Shown: positions 8,750 to 17,669 of the stretch, piece after piece
How positions within the stretch are numbered: position 1 is the stretch's first letter
Layout of the letters: every line of letters starts with the position of its first letter
Assembly: GCA_002336895.1 (NCBI GenBank)
Contig: DDFC01000009.1
Location: forward strand, 14,035 to 78,034
From: Verrucomicrobiaceae bacterium UBA1938
Lineage (GTDB): Bacteria; Verrucomicrobiota; Verrucomicrobiia; Verrucomicrobiales; Verrucomicrobiaceae
Direction of reading: 5' to 3'
Length of the DNA: 64,000 nt
Position numbers and translations under genes: made by a program
Notes under the pieces: generated by a model
The model's input: the letters and a program-made list of their open reading frames with translations, nothing else
What the model was told of the DNA's origin: nothing
Databases searched by the model: none

Positions 8750-9508
8750 TCACACCGCCGCCTTCAACAGGCGAGCCAGGTACATCCCCGCTGTCTTCCC
8801 CACCTCCACCACTTCGGCGTGATGCAGCGTTTGGGCTCTCAATCCGGCGGCCCAGTTGGTGAGCATGGAGATGCCTGCGACCTCCATCCCAAGCGCGCGC
8901 GCCTGAATCGCCTCAGCCACCGTGGACATGCCCACGGCATCCGCGCCCAGCGTGCGCAGCATGCGGATCTCGGCGGGGGTTTCATACTGCGGGCCCAGCA
9001 GCCCTGCATAAATGCCTGCGTGCAGCTTCAGGCCGATCTCCAAACTCGCCGCATGAAATTTTTCACACCATGCCCGTGAGTAAACTTCGCTCATGTCGTG
9101 GAAGTTGGGACCGCCGAGCAGCGGGGTGGTACCTTGGAGGTTGATGTGATCCGTGATCAGCATCAGCCCGCCCACGTGAAAGCTCTCGTGGATGGCACCG
9201 GCTGCATTCGTGAGCACCACGCGCTTCACGCCGATCTCGTGCATGAAGCGGATGCCTGCCGTCACCTCGTGCGCTGTGAGCCCCTCATACAAATGCCTGC
9301 GGCCCTGCGCCAGCAGGATGGGTTTGCCATGATGATGCGCCAGCACGAAGCGCCCCGCATGCCCCGGCACCGTGGAGGCGCTGAGGCCGGGCACATCGGC
9401 ATAAGGCACTTCGCATTCGATGCCAAAGGCCTCCGCCACGCTGCCGAGACCGGAGCCGAGTACGATGGCCGTTTCAGGACGGGCGTTTTGAAGAGCAGTG
9501 AGCGACAT
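8750..9508 (-). CDS. punA: Purine nucleoside phosphorylase (trimeric type)
   Basis: 252 residues. It cleaves purine nucleosides with phosphate to the base and ribose-1-phosphate in the salvage pathway. The phosphate-binding GSGLG motif is at residues 18-22, with the conserved GRRHLYEG, TNAAGAIHESFHVGGLMLI, GLLGPQYETPAEIRM and AVGMSTVAEAI segments typical of the trimeric class. The ATG at 9508 (MSLTALQNARPE) is preferred over the upstream ATG at 9580, which would read through a palindromic repeat element. Confidence 0.9.
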   Translation of the reverse strand: MSLTALQNARPETAIVLGSGLGSVAEAFGIECEVPYADVPGLSASTVPGHAGRFVLAHHHGKPILLAQGRRHLYEGLTAHEVTAGIRFMHEIGVKRVVLTNAAGAIHESFHVGGLMLITDHINLQGTTPLLGGPNFHDMSEVYSRAWCEKFHAASLEIGLKLHAGIYAGLLGPQYETPAEIRMLRTLGADAVGMSTVAEAIQARALGMEVAGISMLTNWAAGLRAQTLHHAEVVEVGKTAGMYLARLLKAAV

Positions 9509-9520
9509 GGGCGTGAGCAG

Positions 9521-9600
9521 AGTGGTCCGCACAGTCCTCTGTGCGGGGATCGCCGTCACGAGACGCTCGGTCTGCCGCACTGGGGACTGTGCGGACTACT
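9521..9600. repeat. Palindromic repeat element (REP/MITE-like)
   Basis: An 80-base element between the divergent phosphorylase gene and a small ORF. GTCCGCACAGTCC at 9525-9537 is the exact reverse complement of GGACTGTGCGGAC at 9584-9596, and the arms extend outward with AGT/ACT pairs. Inner arms CCGCACAG (9528-9535) and CTGTGCGG (9539-9546), and GTGCGG (9541-9546) with CCGCAC (9575-9580), allow alternative hairpins. It has the layout of a dispersed non-coding palindromic repeat. No second copy was found in this window. Confidence 0.65.
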
Positions 9601-9640
9601 ATCTGGCGGCAATGCGTTGCTTCAACCCCCACATACTCCA

Positions 9641-9991
9641 ATGTCAGAATCATTGAGAGTGACGAACTTCAGAATACAATCATCCATGAACCTCATAGAT
9701 CTACGGAATCTAACCTGGCCATTGCTAGGTCAACCCATGAACAAAGAAGACGTCGCTCGTGGTATCTCTGTTGTTTATGAGGTCGGCTTCGATGAAGCAC
9801 TTGAGGCGGTTAAAGGTCTTCATGAGGACATCAACACATGCATTCGCCACATCCACGCGAGTCTCGGAACTCAAAGTGTTTCAAATGGGGAAGCTTATGC
9901 CAACGCGAGAAAGGAAACGGGGCCGCTAAGTGATGAAAATTTTCAAGCCATGTGGGATAAGGCTACGTGGCTTGTAGCCAAAGGTTGCTGA
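9641..9991 (+). CDS. Small hypothetical protein
   Basis: 116 residues if started at the ATG at 9641, or 101 residues from the ATG at 9686 (MNLIDLRNLTWPLLG). It is soluble, helical-looking and acidic in its second half (SVVYEVGFDEALEAVKGLHEDI). The base composition is AT-richer than the flanking genes. It ends one base before the convergent panE gene. No family is recognised. The open frame continues far upstream inside the phosphorylase gene, but that part is a shadow. Confidence 0.45.
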   Translation: MSESLRVTNFRIQSSMNLIDLRNLTWPLLGQPMNKEDVARGISVVYEVGFDEALEAVKGLHEDINTCIRHIHASLGTQSVSNGEAYANARKETGPLSDENFQAMWDKATWLVAKGC

Positions 9992-10918
9992 TTACCTTGC
10001 GGCAATGCGTGCCTTCAACTCCTCATGCAGCTTCTGCACCTCCGGCATGGCGATGCCAGCGGCGGCGGCACGACGCACCGGCTCGCCCCAGATCGCCTCC
10101 AGCTCGACCTCGCTGCCAGCAAGGAAATCGATGAGGCTGCTGGGCTTGTAGGCGGACATGGTGCGTGTGCGCTCGATCATGTCATCGATGAGCGAAAGCG
10201 GGATCTCATGGCCGAGCCGCCCCGCCGTGGCGATGATCTCGTGCATCAAAGCGCGCACGCATTTTTCCAAAACCGGATCCGCCAGAATGGCCGCCGTGTC
10301 CTTGCCACCTGCGGCGATGGAGAGGCCGTTGAAGGGAATGTTCCAAACCAGCTTCTTCCACCGCGCCGCGATCAGGCTGGGCTCCACGCGGCACTGGATG
10401 CCGCAGCGCTGAAATTCCGCCGCCAGCTCGTGAGTGCGCGGCTGCGGTGCGCCGCTGTGCTCGCCCAGAGAGATCTGCCCCTGTGCGATGTGGTGGATCA
10501 CCCCCGGCGCGATGCGGTTGATGCACACAAAGCACAGCCCGCCCAGCACGCGCCCGGAGCCGAAGTGCTGAGCCAGAAAATCATCGCTGCCCAGGCCGTT
10601 TTGCAGCGTGAGGATCATCGTTTCTTCTTTCAGCAGCGGCGGCAGCAGCTCCAGCAGCGCCTCGTTCGCCGTGGCTTTCATGGCGATGATCACAAGATCA
10701 CACTCGCCTATCTCCGCCGTGCTGCGGTGGCAGAGCACCTGTGGGAGAGTGAAGTCGCCCTGCGGGCTGGTGATCTTGAGCCCATGCTGCTTCACGTGCT
10801 CGTAGTCCGAGCGCATGAGGAAGCGCACCTCGTGCCCATGCTGCGCCAGCCGCCCGCCATAGTAGCAGCCCACCGCGCCGGAGCCGACGATGGCGATGCG
10901 GGGGTGATCGAGATTCAT
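9992..10918 (-). CDS. panE: 2-dehydropantoate 2-reductase
   Basis: 308 residues. It reduces ketopantoate to pantoate with NADPH in the pantothenate/CoA pathway. The N-terminal Rossmann motif IAIVGSGAVGCYYGGRLAQ (about residues 8-26) binds NADPH. The LILTLQNGLG-type segment (MILTLQNGLGSDDFL) and the catalytic-lysine region ARWKKLVWNIPFNGLS are both intact, as is the C-terminal helical domain containing KPSSLIDFLAGSEVELEAI. Family length is normal. It could be a paralogue acting on another 2-keto acid, since such paralogues are common. Confidence 0.88.
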   Translation of the reverse strand: MNLDHPRIAIVGSGAVGCYYGGRLAQHGHEVRFLMRSDYEHVKQHGLKITSPQGDFTLPQVLCHRSTAEIGECDLVIIAMKATANEALLELLPPLLKEETMILTLQNGLGSDDFLAQHFGSGRVLGGLCFVCINRIAPGVIHHIAQGQISLGEHSGAPQPRTHELAAEFQRCGIQCRVEPSLIAARWKKLVWNIPFNGLSIAAGGKDTAAILADPVLEKCVRALMHEIIATAGRLGHEIPLSLIDDMIERTRTMSAYKPSSLIDFLAGSEVELEAIWGEPVRRAAAAGIAMPEVQKLHEELKARIAAR

Positions 10919-11023
10919 GTGCTTAGTCTGCGTGACGTCGGGGATTCTTCAAATCATCATGCATCAGCTGTTTTGTGATGTTGTTGTGCCGCAGTGCTTA
11001 CGCGAACGTTTTTCGTACGCCTA

Positions 11024-11086
11024 GAGCCGCTCGCAAAGCTCCAGAGGACTGGAGCACTCCAGGACGCTGTCGCGACCAGCGGAGCT
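11024..11086. repeat. Hairpin-rich intergenic element
   Basis: Between panE and the helicase gene there are two neighbouring hairpins: GCTCCA (11038-11043) with TGGAGC (11050-11055), and CGCTG (11065-11069) with CAGCG (11077-11081) around the perfect palindrome GTCGCGAC. The outer ends, AGCCGCT and AGCGGAG, are also nearly complementary. This looks like a dispersed palindromic element or a terminator region for the downstream end of the helicase gene. No T-tract is present. Confidence 0.4.
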
Positions 11087-11094
11087 AAGGCGCC

Positions 11095-13560
11095 TCACTT
11101 CACCATCAAATAATGCCGCGTCTTGCCGTGCCGCTGCTTGTTCGTCAGCGGCGGCAGGTCCAGGTGGAAGAAATGGCGCAGGGTTTTGGTGTGGTGCTTG
11201 AGCGTCTGCTTCGCCGCTTCCTTCAGCTCCTTCCATCTGCGCCAGGGATGATCGGGCGCGTGGGTGATGTGGCGCAGCAGGCTCAGCCATTCCACGTAGG
11301 CGCGGGAGATGTCGCCTTCGGCAATGCCGGCTTTGAGATCCTGCGCGCCGGGCTGCTCGGGATGCAGCAGGGCATCCAGCAGCTCGGCTGCGCCCTCGCC
11401 GTAGTCTTCAGGCAGGCCGTTGTCCAGATAGCCCTGATGATTAACGAAGCCGTAGGTGCCACGGCAGACCGCCGCGAGACGCTCTGAGCCGCAGGTGAGA
11501 GGCAGGTCAAACTTGGAACCGCTGCGCAGATTGGCCATGTGGTGCACCAGCTCGTCGGCGTGGTAGCTCTCGTCTTCCAGCGCGGCCACCACGGCCAGAC
11601 CTTCGCCATGCTGGAAGAAGCTGAAGATCTCCCCGCGCCGTGTCGGCACACCCTCGGCATCGATGAGCCCGAGCGAGCGCCAGGAGTGGATGGGCGATCC
11701 GCCGCGCGGCTCACGGTCGGTCGTGGCGGTTTCGGCCAGATGCACGCCGGTTTCGTTTTTCACCACGATGCTGCGTTCCTGCGGCATGAAGAGCAGCCTG
11801 CCATGGGCGTCTTCATAAGCCATCACCTCGACGGGCGAGAGGTCAAAGCAGGCGAAGACGAGATTCTCCTTCATCACCGTGCCGATGAATTCCGGCGCCA
11901 CATCCTGAATGGCCTCCTCCACGCTGGCGAGGATGTGCCGCGCCAGCTCTCCGGCGTGCAGCACGGTGATCTCCTCCAGCGGCACCGTCTCCGCATGGCG
12001 CGGAAGCTTCAGCAGGCGGCGGATGGACTTGGTGGGCTTCACCTGATCTTCCACCGGTGTGCCGAGGCTGATTTCCACGCCGTAGATCACGCCCTTCTCG
12101 CGGCGGATTTTTCCCACGCGGCCGATGCCATGGGCGAACTTGGCGGCAAAAGACGGCACCTCCAGCACCGCATGCACACGGCTCAGCGGCACGCGCTGCA
12201 GGGCGTGGCGGTGCTTGCGTTCCCACTCGCCATAGGAGTTGAGCACCTGCTTTTCCGTGGCTTCCAGGCCAAAGAGCGCCTTCGCATTCTCATGCTTCGG
12301 CTGCACCACATCCGGCTCCAGCTCCTCCAGCCCGAGCAGCGGCGGCACTTTGGCAAAGAGCCGGCCGGCGAAGCGCGTGGCGGCATCAAAGGGGTTTTCC
12401 TTCTGCAGCGCAGCATGCTTCATCACGCGCAGAAAGATGGGCCAGGCCAGCAGCTCGCTGCGGTGCAGGCGTGCGGGGCGTGCATCAAAGATGGAGGGGC
12501 TGTCGCGGCTGGTGATCACGTGGCCTTTGTCATCCAGCCCGCGGCGTCCGGCACGGCCGTACATCTGCAGCAGCTCATCGGGCGTCAGCTTGTGCTCGCT
12601 CTTGCCATCATGAAAGGTGGTGCCCGCCACGTGCACGCTGCGCACGGAGAAATTGATGCCAGCGGCAAGCCCCATCGTGGCCACAATGACGCGAAGCTGC
12701 CCCGCTTTGGCCAGAGGCTCGATCACACCCGCACGTGCGCCATAGGAGAGGCCGCTGTGGTGGAAGGCGATGCGTTTTTCGATCAGCGTGGAGAGGTCCT
12801 TGCCGCACACGGCGCGCTGCTCCGGCGTGAGCTCCAGCGGATCTCCCAGCGGCAGATCGGCGGCCAGCCTGCGTGCGATGGATTCCGCCTCTTTGCGGCG
12901 TGGGGCAAAGATGAGCAGTGGCGCGAGGTCGCCCATCATCACCGCCGCGGCAAAGCGCGGCCAGTAGTTGTGAAACTGCTTCTGCCTCTGCGGCAGCGCC
13001 TCCATGGGCACCTCCTCCAGCGGCACGGGGCGCTCGCGTGTCATCACCACCTCCGCCTTGCGGCCCAGGCTCGTCAGCCATGCCACCACATCCTCCGGAT
13101 TGGCCACGGAGCCGCTGAGAAGCAGCAGCCGCGTGTCCAGCGGAGCCAGCGCGATGGTGGCCTCATAGTTGGCACCACGCGAGTGGTCGGAGATCATCTG
13201 GTATTCATCGATGACGAGCAGCGCGGGGCCCTCGCCACGCACCAGTCGTTCGAGTTGCGTCTCCAGCGTGGCCACCACCACGGGTGCGTCCACGTTCTCC
13301 GCGATGTCCCCAGTGGCGATGCCCACATTCCATTTCGCCTCCTTCCACTCCGCATACTTGTCATTCGCCAGCGCGCGCGTGGGCACCGTGTAAATGGCCT
13401 GCCCCTGCAAATGGCGGCCCTGATGCAGCAGCTCAAAGATGTACGTCTTCCCCGCCCCGGTCGGCGCGCTCACCACCACATCGCTGCCGGTGCGCAGCAG
13501 ATTCACCGCCTGGTGCTGCCAGGGATCGGGAAGCTTGAGCTGGTTGAGTGAAGGAAGCAT
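11095..13560 (-). CDS. Ski2-like DEAD/DEAH-box helicase
   Basis: 821 residues. The two RecA-like helicase domains are complete: Walker A APTGAGKT (residues 32-39), motif Ia TVPTRALANDK, motif II DEYQ (residues 118-121), motif III SGSVANPED, and motif VI in QMYGRAGRRGLDD, the Q..GRAGR pattern typical of Ski2/Hel308/Mtr4-type helicases. The C-terminal 400 residues contain a winged-helix and helical section without a clear family name. It probably unwinds structured RNA or DNA in an ATP-dependent manner; the substrate is unknown. Motif II reads DEYQ rather than the more usual DEVH/DEIH of the group. It is divergent from the lipoprotein gene at 13606. Confidence 0.8.
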   Translation of the reverse strand: MLPSLNQLKLPDPWQHQAVNLLRTGSDVVVSAPTGAGKTYIFELLHQGRHLQGQAIYTVPTRALANDKYAEWKEAKWNVGIATGDIAENVDAPVVVATLETQLERLVRGEGPALLVIDEYQMISDHSRGANYEATIALAPLDTRLLLLSGSVANPEDVVAWLTSLGRKAEVVMTRERPVPLEEVPMEALPQRQKQFHNYWPRFAAAVMMGDLAPLLIFAPRRKEAESIARRLAADLPLGDPLELTPEQRAVCGKDLSTLIEKRIAFHHSGLSYGARAGVIEPLAKAGQLRVIVATMGLAAGINFSVRSVHVAGTTFHDGKSEHKLTPDELLQMYGRAGRRGLDDKGHVITSRDSPSIFDARPARLHRSELLAWPIFLRVMKHAALQKENPFDAATRFAGRLFAKVPPLLGLEELEPDVVQPKHENAKALFGLEATEKQVLNSYGEWERKHRHALQRVPLSRVHAVLEVPSFAAKFAHGIGRVGKIRREKGVIYGVEISLGTPVEDQVKPTKSIRRLLKLPRHAETVPLEEITVLHAGELARHILASVEEAIQDVAPEFIGTVMKENLVFACFDLSPVEVMAYEDAHGRLLFMPQERSIVVKNETGVHLAETATTDREPRGGSPIHSWRSLGLIDAEGVPTRRGEIFSFFQHGEGLAVVAALEDESYHADELVHHMANLRSGSKFDLPLTCGSERLAAVCRGTYGFVNHQGYLDNGLPEDYGEGAAELLDALLHPEQPGAQDLKAGIAEGDISRAYVEWLSLLRHITHAPDHPWRRWKELKEAAKQTLKHHTKTLRHFFHLDLPPLTNKQRHGKTRHYLMVK

Positions 13561-13605
13561 CTCTTTGAGATTGGACGCGGCAATGCTCGCGCCTAGTATC
13601 GATTC

Positions 13606-14253
13606 ATGGCCTTTGCAAGATTCATCAACGTTCCTTCTCTCATTCGCGGACGATTGAAAAGTTTCCGCAGCGCCTGGCTTGTCTCAGGTTTTGTCACGCT
13701 GCTGGTCGCATGCAGCTCCAACACCATGAGGATGGGCCACTATGACGGCACCACCGGCGAAACCAGCACGACCGTATACTCCAAGTACTACGACAACGGC
13801 GACTGGCTGCTGAAGGACAGGCTGGGACTCGTCATCCTCGTTGATCACGATAAAAAAGTCATCCCCGTCGCGCACAGCACGGCGCAGGTGCTTGGGGCTC
13901 TTGGGCCGCGCGACTCTCTCGCTTCAGGCAAGCTCTCCTTCACCCTGTGGAACTTTGACTCCGTGGCTCATCAGGTGAAGTTCAAAAGCATGACTGTTCC
14001 CAGCGGCACAATGGACTTCCAAAACGAACTGTTTTCCGTGGGTCCGCACGAGGAGCTGGAGCGGCCGGCCGGCAGCTTTCCCATTTTCAACTACGGTACT
14101 TCAATCCATGCGGTCTTGGAGCTGGAGGTGGAGGGGAAACCACGGCGCATCGAACTCGATCTGCCACGGCGCACCGAGGCTCAGCTCAAGCAGTACTTTT
14201 CCAAAGGAGCCGCACGTCCTTATCCCTGGGGTGCACGCAAGGTCAGGGAGTGA
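13606..14253 (+). CDS. Hypothetical lipoprotein
   Basis: 215 residues. A hydrophobic segment (AWLVSGFVTLLVACSSN) ends in a lipobox with Cys36, so export and lipid attachment are predicted. The mature part is a beta-rich domain with no recognised family. Its 3' end overlaps the convergent HD-domain gene by 11 bases. Confidence 0.6.
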   Translation: MAFARFINVPSLIRGRLKSFRSAWLVSGFVTLLVACSSNTMRMGHYDGTTGETSTTVYSKYYDNGDWLLKDRLGLVILVDHDKKVIPVAHSTAQVLGALGPRDSLASGKLSFTLWNFDSVAHQVKFKSMTVPSGTMDFQNELFSVGPHEELERPAGSFPIFNYGTSIHAVLELEVEGKPRRIELDLPRRTEAQLKQYFSKGAARPYPWGARKVRE

Positions 14254-14869
14254 GCGACTTCACTGAGGCGATGAGAAGCTGCAAATTTTCGCGCGCCTTT
14301 GCCTCAAAGTGTTCGCATGCCCATGTGGTGAGGTAGATCTGCGGGCGGGCGAGAAACTCCTTCAGGATTTCTGCGCGCTTCTCCACATACACGGCCTCCG
14401 GCACCCGGGAGTACTCTGCACGGATCTGTCGCTCATACTCCAGCACGCGCGCCATCGGCTGTGCGAAAATGGCGAGATCAATGTCGATGATCCACGCATC
14501 ATCCGGCCCGTCTCCCGGCTTGTGCGATTTCGTCAGCAGGATGAGCCGCGCCACCTCACACGCCAGCTCCGTGTCGCCGAGCGCTTGCAGCGCCATCTCC
14601 GCACTTAGTTCCTCATTGCGGCTGCCCTGAGGATCGTAAACTGCATCATGAAACCACAGGGCCATCTCGATGAGGTCCGGCTTCGCGATCAGACCCGTCG
14701 CCTCGGCCTCGTCAAAGACGAGCAGGCATTCCTCCAGATGCTGCAGCGTGTGGTAGGAGCGTTGGGATTCGGAGTAGGCGGCGAGAAGCCGTTCATGCCA
14801 CACCGTGCCATCGTCCGACATGCCGCAGCGGTGCCAAAGAGACTGCCAGTTTTGGAGATTGGGTCTCAT
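14243..14869 (-). CDS. HD-superfamily metal-dependent hydrolase
   Basis: 208 residues of the predicted metal-dependent HD phosphohydrolase family (COG4339 type). The motifs RSYHTLQHLEECL, ALWFHDAVYDP (the HD pair) and IDIDLAIFAQP supply the metal-binding His and Asp residues. The family is cytoplasmic and its substrate is unknown. Its start overlaps the stop of the upstream lipoprotein gene by ATGA, so the two are coupled. Confidence 0.75.
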   Translation of the reverse strand: MRPNLQNWQSLWHRCGMSDDGTVWHERLLAAYSESQRSYHTLQHLEECLLVFDEAEATGLIAKPDLIEMALWFHDAVYDPQGSRNEELSAEMALQALGDTELACEVARLILLTKSHKPGDGPDDAWIIDIDLAIFAQPMARVLEYERQIRAEYSRVPEAVYVEKRAEILKEFLARPQIYLTTWACEHFEAKARENLQLLIASVKSLTP

Positions 14870-15993
14870 GGCACCCGGAGCTCGCCCGCATTGAGCTGGT
14901 AGATGGCGGTCGTGTTGTCGGAATAATTGAACCGGCGCAGTTCAATACGTTTTTCTTTTTGCTCTATATGGTGCTGGCCTAGAGGATACCAGACGTTGGG
15001 TTCGCCGGGCCGCCAGAACGTTCCCCTGCCACCAGCAGGCGTCAGCTCTGGGGGGAACTGGGCGATCACATGCTGTTCTTCGTCCAAAATGCCCATTCCT
15101 TGCGTGTCTGAATACACAAGAAAGCATGGCCGCCCCAGCAAGGACTGCATTTCTACCACCTCGGTGTTGCCGCTGCCGAATTGGAAAGTCTTTTCAAAAA
15201 AGCGGTCTTCATGAATGTCGTACCCCCAGACCCGGCGGTGATCATTCCTATTGTGTGAAACCACACACAGATACCGCAGATCATCGGTAAGATTGACGTG
15301 ATGAGCTCCCATTGATGAATCGTACAGTCCACGCAACTTGGCGACAGCTTCGGTTTCGGTGATTTCACGTACGATTTTGAGATCGTGGGTGTCACATATG
15401 ACCAGAGGCTCGCCCCAAACAAGCATGTGGCGCCTTGAAGCCGTGAGAAGCGTGGGTGTTTTTCCATCGGCTCTGCGTTCGGCGCAATCCGCCCTTTTGC
15501 CGGTGATGGGAAGCTTTGGCGACAGGTAGCGGCCATCCTTCCATTGCAAAACGTGGTCGCGCCCGGTGAAATCGGACATCTCCAGATTCAATCCCGCCTC
15601 GGACGCTGGACTGCTGCTTCCCCGATCACGTTTTGCTTCATACCTTCCAAGGTATGTCACGTTTGTTGGTGGATTCTCCATGTCTGGCTTGAGCTCTGTG
15701 ACTCTCCAGGTGACACGCCAATAGTCATGCTGTTCCCGGGCTGTGTATCCACCCCCATGCGACATCCAGCTTGATACCGACACTCCGGATTCACGGGAAA
15801 CGGTCGCAGAAAACTCGTCTCCATCGACAAAGTGGTCGCTGTCATGCCAGAATTCAAAAGAGCTCCTGAAATCGCAGGCACCCAGGCATGCGACGCAGAT
15901 CACTGCTAAAAGCAAAGACCGCAGGCAGCGAACCGGAGCTCGCAGCAAGACACGTCCTGAGTCAGCCGGGCAGATGGCCGTCTTGTTTTTCAT
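14866..15993 (-). CDS. Hypothetical lipoprotein, beta-propeller-like
   Basis: 375 residues from the ATG at 15993. A basic leader and hydrophobic stretch (LLLAVICVACLGAC) end at Cys40 in a lipobox. The mature part has repeated short strands with segments such as HMLVWGEPLVICDTHDLK, DLRYLCVVSHNR and VWGYDIHEDRFF, which suggests a propeller-like fold, although no named repeat is obvious. It is co-transcribed with the HD hydrolase through a four-base overlap. Function unknown. Confidence 0.6.
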   Translation of the reverse strand: MKNKTAICPADSGRVLLRAPVRCLRSLLLAVICVACLGACDFRSSFEFWHDSDHFVDGDEFSATVSRESGVSVSSWMSHGGGYTAREQHDYWRVTWRVTELKPDMENPPTNVTYLGRYEAKRDRGSSSPASEAGLNLEMSDFTGRDHVLQWKDGRYLSPKLPITGKRADCAERRADGKTPTLLTASRRHMLVWGEPLVICDTHDLKIVREITETEAVAKLRGLYDSSMGAHHVNLTDDLRYLCVVSHNRNDHRRVWGYDIHEDRFFEKTFQFGSGNTEVVEMQSLLGRPCFLVYSDTQGMGILDEEQHVIAQFPPELTPAGGRGTFWRPGEPNVWYPLGQHHIEQKEKRIELRRFNYSDNTTAIYQLNAGELRVP

Positions 15994-16099
15994 CGCATCA
16001 AAAAGGAGCCGGTGTTGCGCTTCGAGCAAGTTATTCACAGCAATCATCTCGTCCCCGCGCTTGAATCCAGATCACAGCGCGGTATCGCTGAGTGCACAC

Positions 16100-16981
16100 A
16101 TGGATTGCCGACAAAAAGAAATCGTCTCCAGCCTCATGGCTTCATATCACCAGGTAGGCGGGATCAACCATGTCGATTGTGGCAACCTGCCTTCCAAGCG
16201 CGCCATCGCCACGCTGTGCGAGGACCTGCTGCAGCTGCTGTTTCCCGGCTTTTTCTCGGACGAGGCGGTGTCCTCCCAGGAGCTGGAGCTGATGACGAAT
16301 GAGCTGGTGGGCAGCATCTGCGAGCGTCTGCACCTCGAGGTGCGCCGCAGCCTGAGGCTGAATGGTGTTTTGGAGAATCATGATGAAGAGGTCGCGGGCA
16401 TTGTGGGCAGCTTCCTGCTGGGTCTGGCGGAGGTGCGTGCCCTGCTGCAGACGGATGTGGAGGCGGCCTATGAGGGCGACCCAGCCGCGCGCGGCTTTGA
16501 GGAGATCATCCTCGCGTATCCAGGGCTGGAGGCCATTGCCATCCAGCGCACGGCGCATGTGCTTTATCAGAAAAACGTGCCTGTGATCCCCCGCATGATG
16601 ACGGAGTGGGCGCACAGCCGCACGGGTATCGACATCCATCCCGGGGCGGAGATCGGCACGCACTTTTTCATCGACCACGGCACCGGCGTGGTGATCGGTG
16701 AGACGGCCACCATCGGCCAGCATGTGAAGCTCTACCAGGGCGTGGGTCTCGTGGCGCGCTCCCTGGCCGCCGGGCAGGCGCTGCGCGGCAAGAAGCGCCA
16801 CCCCACGCTGGAAGACCACGTGACGGTGTATGCGAATGCGACCATCGTCGGCGGAGACACCGTCATCGGCGCGCGCAGCACCATCGGCGCGAATGTGTTT
16901 ATTCTGGAATCCGTGGCTCCGGACATGCTCTACGCCCTGGGCGAGCAGGAGCACAAAGTGCACGTCAAAAAGAAGAAGTGA
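16100..16981 (+). CDS. cysE: Serine O-acetyltransferase
   Basis: 293 residues. It transfers acetyl from acetyl-CoA to serine in the first step of cysteine synthesis. The N-terminal helical domain contains YPGLEAIAIQRTAHVLYQ. The C-terminal left-handed beta-helix has the signature HPGAEIGTHFFIDHGTGVVI with the catalytic Asp/His pair, followed by the GETATIG and ANATIVGGDTVIGARSTIGA hexapeptide turns. It is longer at the N-terminus than minimal CysE, as in the plant-like and EpsC-like forms. The ATG at 16100 is taken as start. No cysK gene is next to it. It overlaps the following gene. Confidence 0.9.
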   Translation: MDCRQKEIVSSLMASYHQVGGINHVDCGNLPSKRAIATLCEDLLQLLFPGFFSDEAVSSQELELMTNELVGSICERLHLEVRRSLRLNGVLENHDEEVAGIVGSFLLGLAEVRALLQTDVEAAYEGDPAARGFEEIILAYPGLEAIAIQRTAHVLYQKNVPVIPRMMTEWAHSRTGIDIHPGAEIGTHFFIDHGTGVVIGETATIGQHVKLYQGVGLVARSLAAGQALRGKKRHPTLEDHVTVYANATIVGGDTVIGARSTIGANVFILESVAPDMLYALGEQEHKVHVKKKK

Positions 16982-17610
16982 GCATGCTCGACCTCTCCCA
17001 GCTCAACATGGACTTCTCCGCGCTGCCGCCGTGGGTGCCCTTCCGCTCCGTGCGCGAGCTGGAGCCAGCACCAGCGCCCGCAGCGGAGTCTGAGGGGCCC
17101 ATCCAGGACGGGCGTGATCCCGTGCTGGAGGAGCAGGTGCGCGCCATGCTGCTGGCGCTGGACCTGCCGGGCGGGGCCAAGCTGGTCACCGTCACCTGGA
17201 ACTCCCGCCTGCGCAGCACGGCGGGCTATGCACGCTACCCGGGCTGGTCCATCGAGCTGAATCCCCTGCTGCGCGAGTTTGAGGGGCAGGTGGAGCGTAC
17301 GCTGAAGCATGAGCTGGCGCACCTGATCGCCTACCACCGCAGCGGCCGCCGGCGCATCGAGCCGCATGGCCGCGAATGGCGCCAGGCCTGCGTTGATCTC
17401 GGCATCCCGGGAGAAAAGGCCCAGCACCGTCTGCCGCTGCCGAGGAATGAAGTCGAGCGCAAGCTCACCTACGCCTGCCCCGCCTGCCAGACCACCGTGC
17501 AGCGCGTGCGGAAATTCCGCCGCCCCACCGCCTGCCTGCGCTGCTGCCGCCAGCACGCCGGTGGCCAGTATGATGCGCGCTTTCGCCTGGTGCTGGTGAC
17601 GCAGGGGTGA
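16978..17610 (+). CDS. SprT-like zinc metalloprotease-like protein
   Basis: 210 residues. The metalloprotease motif HELAH is at residues 111-115 with a third likely zinc ligand in EPHGREW, as in SprT/Spartan-type domains. A C-terminal zinc ribbon is formed by CPAC and CLRCC. An N-terminal Pro/Ala-rich section (residues 30-45) is probably disordered. The start is either the GTG at 16978, which overlaps the cysE stop, or the ATG at 16984. SprT-like proteins are linked to DNA-protein crosslink repair in eukaryotes, but the bacterial role is unclear. Confidence 0.8.
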   Translation: MSMLDLSQLNMDFSALPPWVPFRSVRELEPAPAPAAESEGPIQDGRDPVLEEQVRAMLLALDLPGGAKLVTVTWNSRLRSTAGYARYPGWSIELNPLLREFEGQVERTLKHELAHLIAYHRSGRRRIEPHGREWRQACVDLGIPGEKAQHRLPLPRNEVERKLTYACPACQTTVQRVRKFRRPTACLRCCRQHAGGQYDARFRLVLVTQG

Positions 17611-17639
17611 GGTGCCTCGTGTGTCGTATTTGTTTCATG

Positions 17640-17669
17640 GCTGGCAGTTTCAGCCAGCGAACCTTTTTT
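17640..17669 (+). terminator. Intrinsic terminator after the SprT-like gene
   Basis: GCTGGC (17640-17645) pairs with GCCAGC (17653-17658), and a run of six T residues follows at 17664-17669. It lies about 30 bases after the SprT stop codon. The remaining gap to 17795 is AT-rich and probably carries the promoter of the next gene. Confidence 0.7.

Noticed and set aside
9098..9640. Upstream extension of the small ORF at 9641
   Set aside because: This part lies antisense to purine nucleoside phosphorylase and across a palindromic element, so it is not coding.
11539..13551. Long plus-strand open frame antisense to the helicase
   Set aside because: Same reasoning; the helicase motifs on the minus strand are decisive.
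14866..14869. Overlap of the HD hydrolase and lipoprotein genes as a sign of frameshift
   Set aside because: The four-base ATGA overlap is a normal sign of coupled translation.
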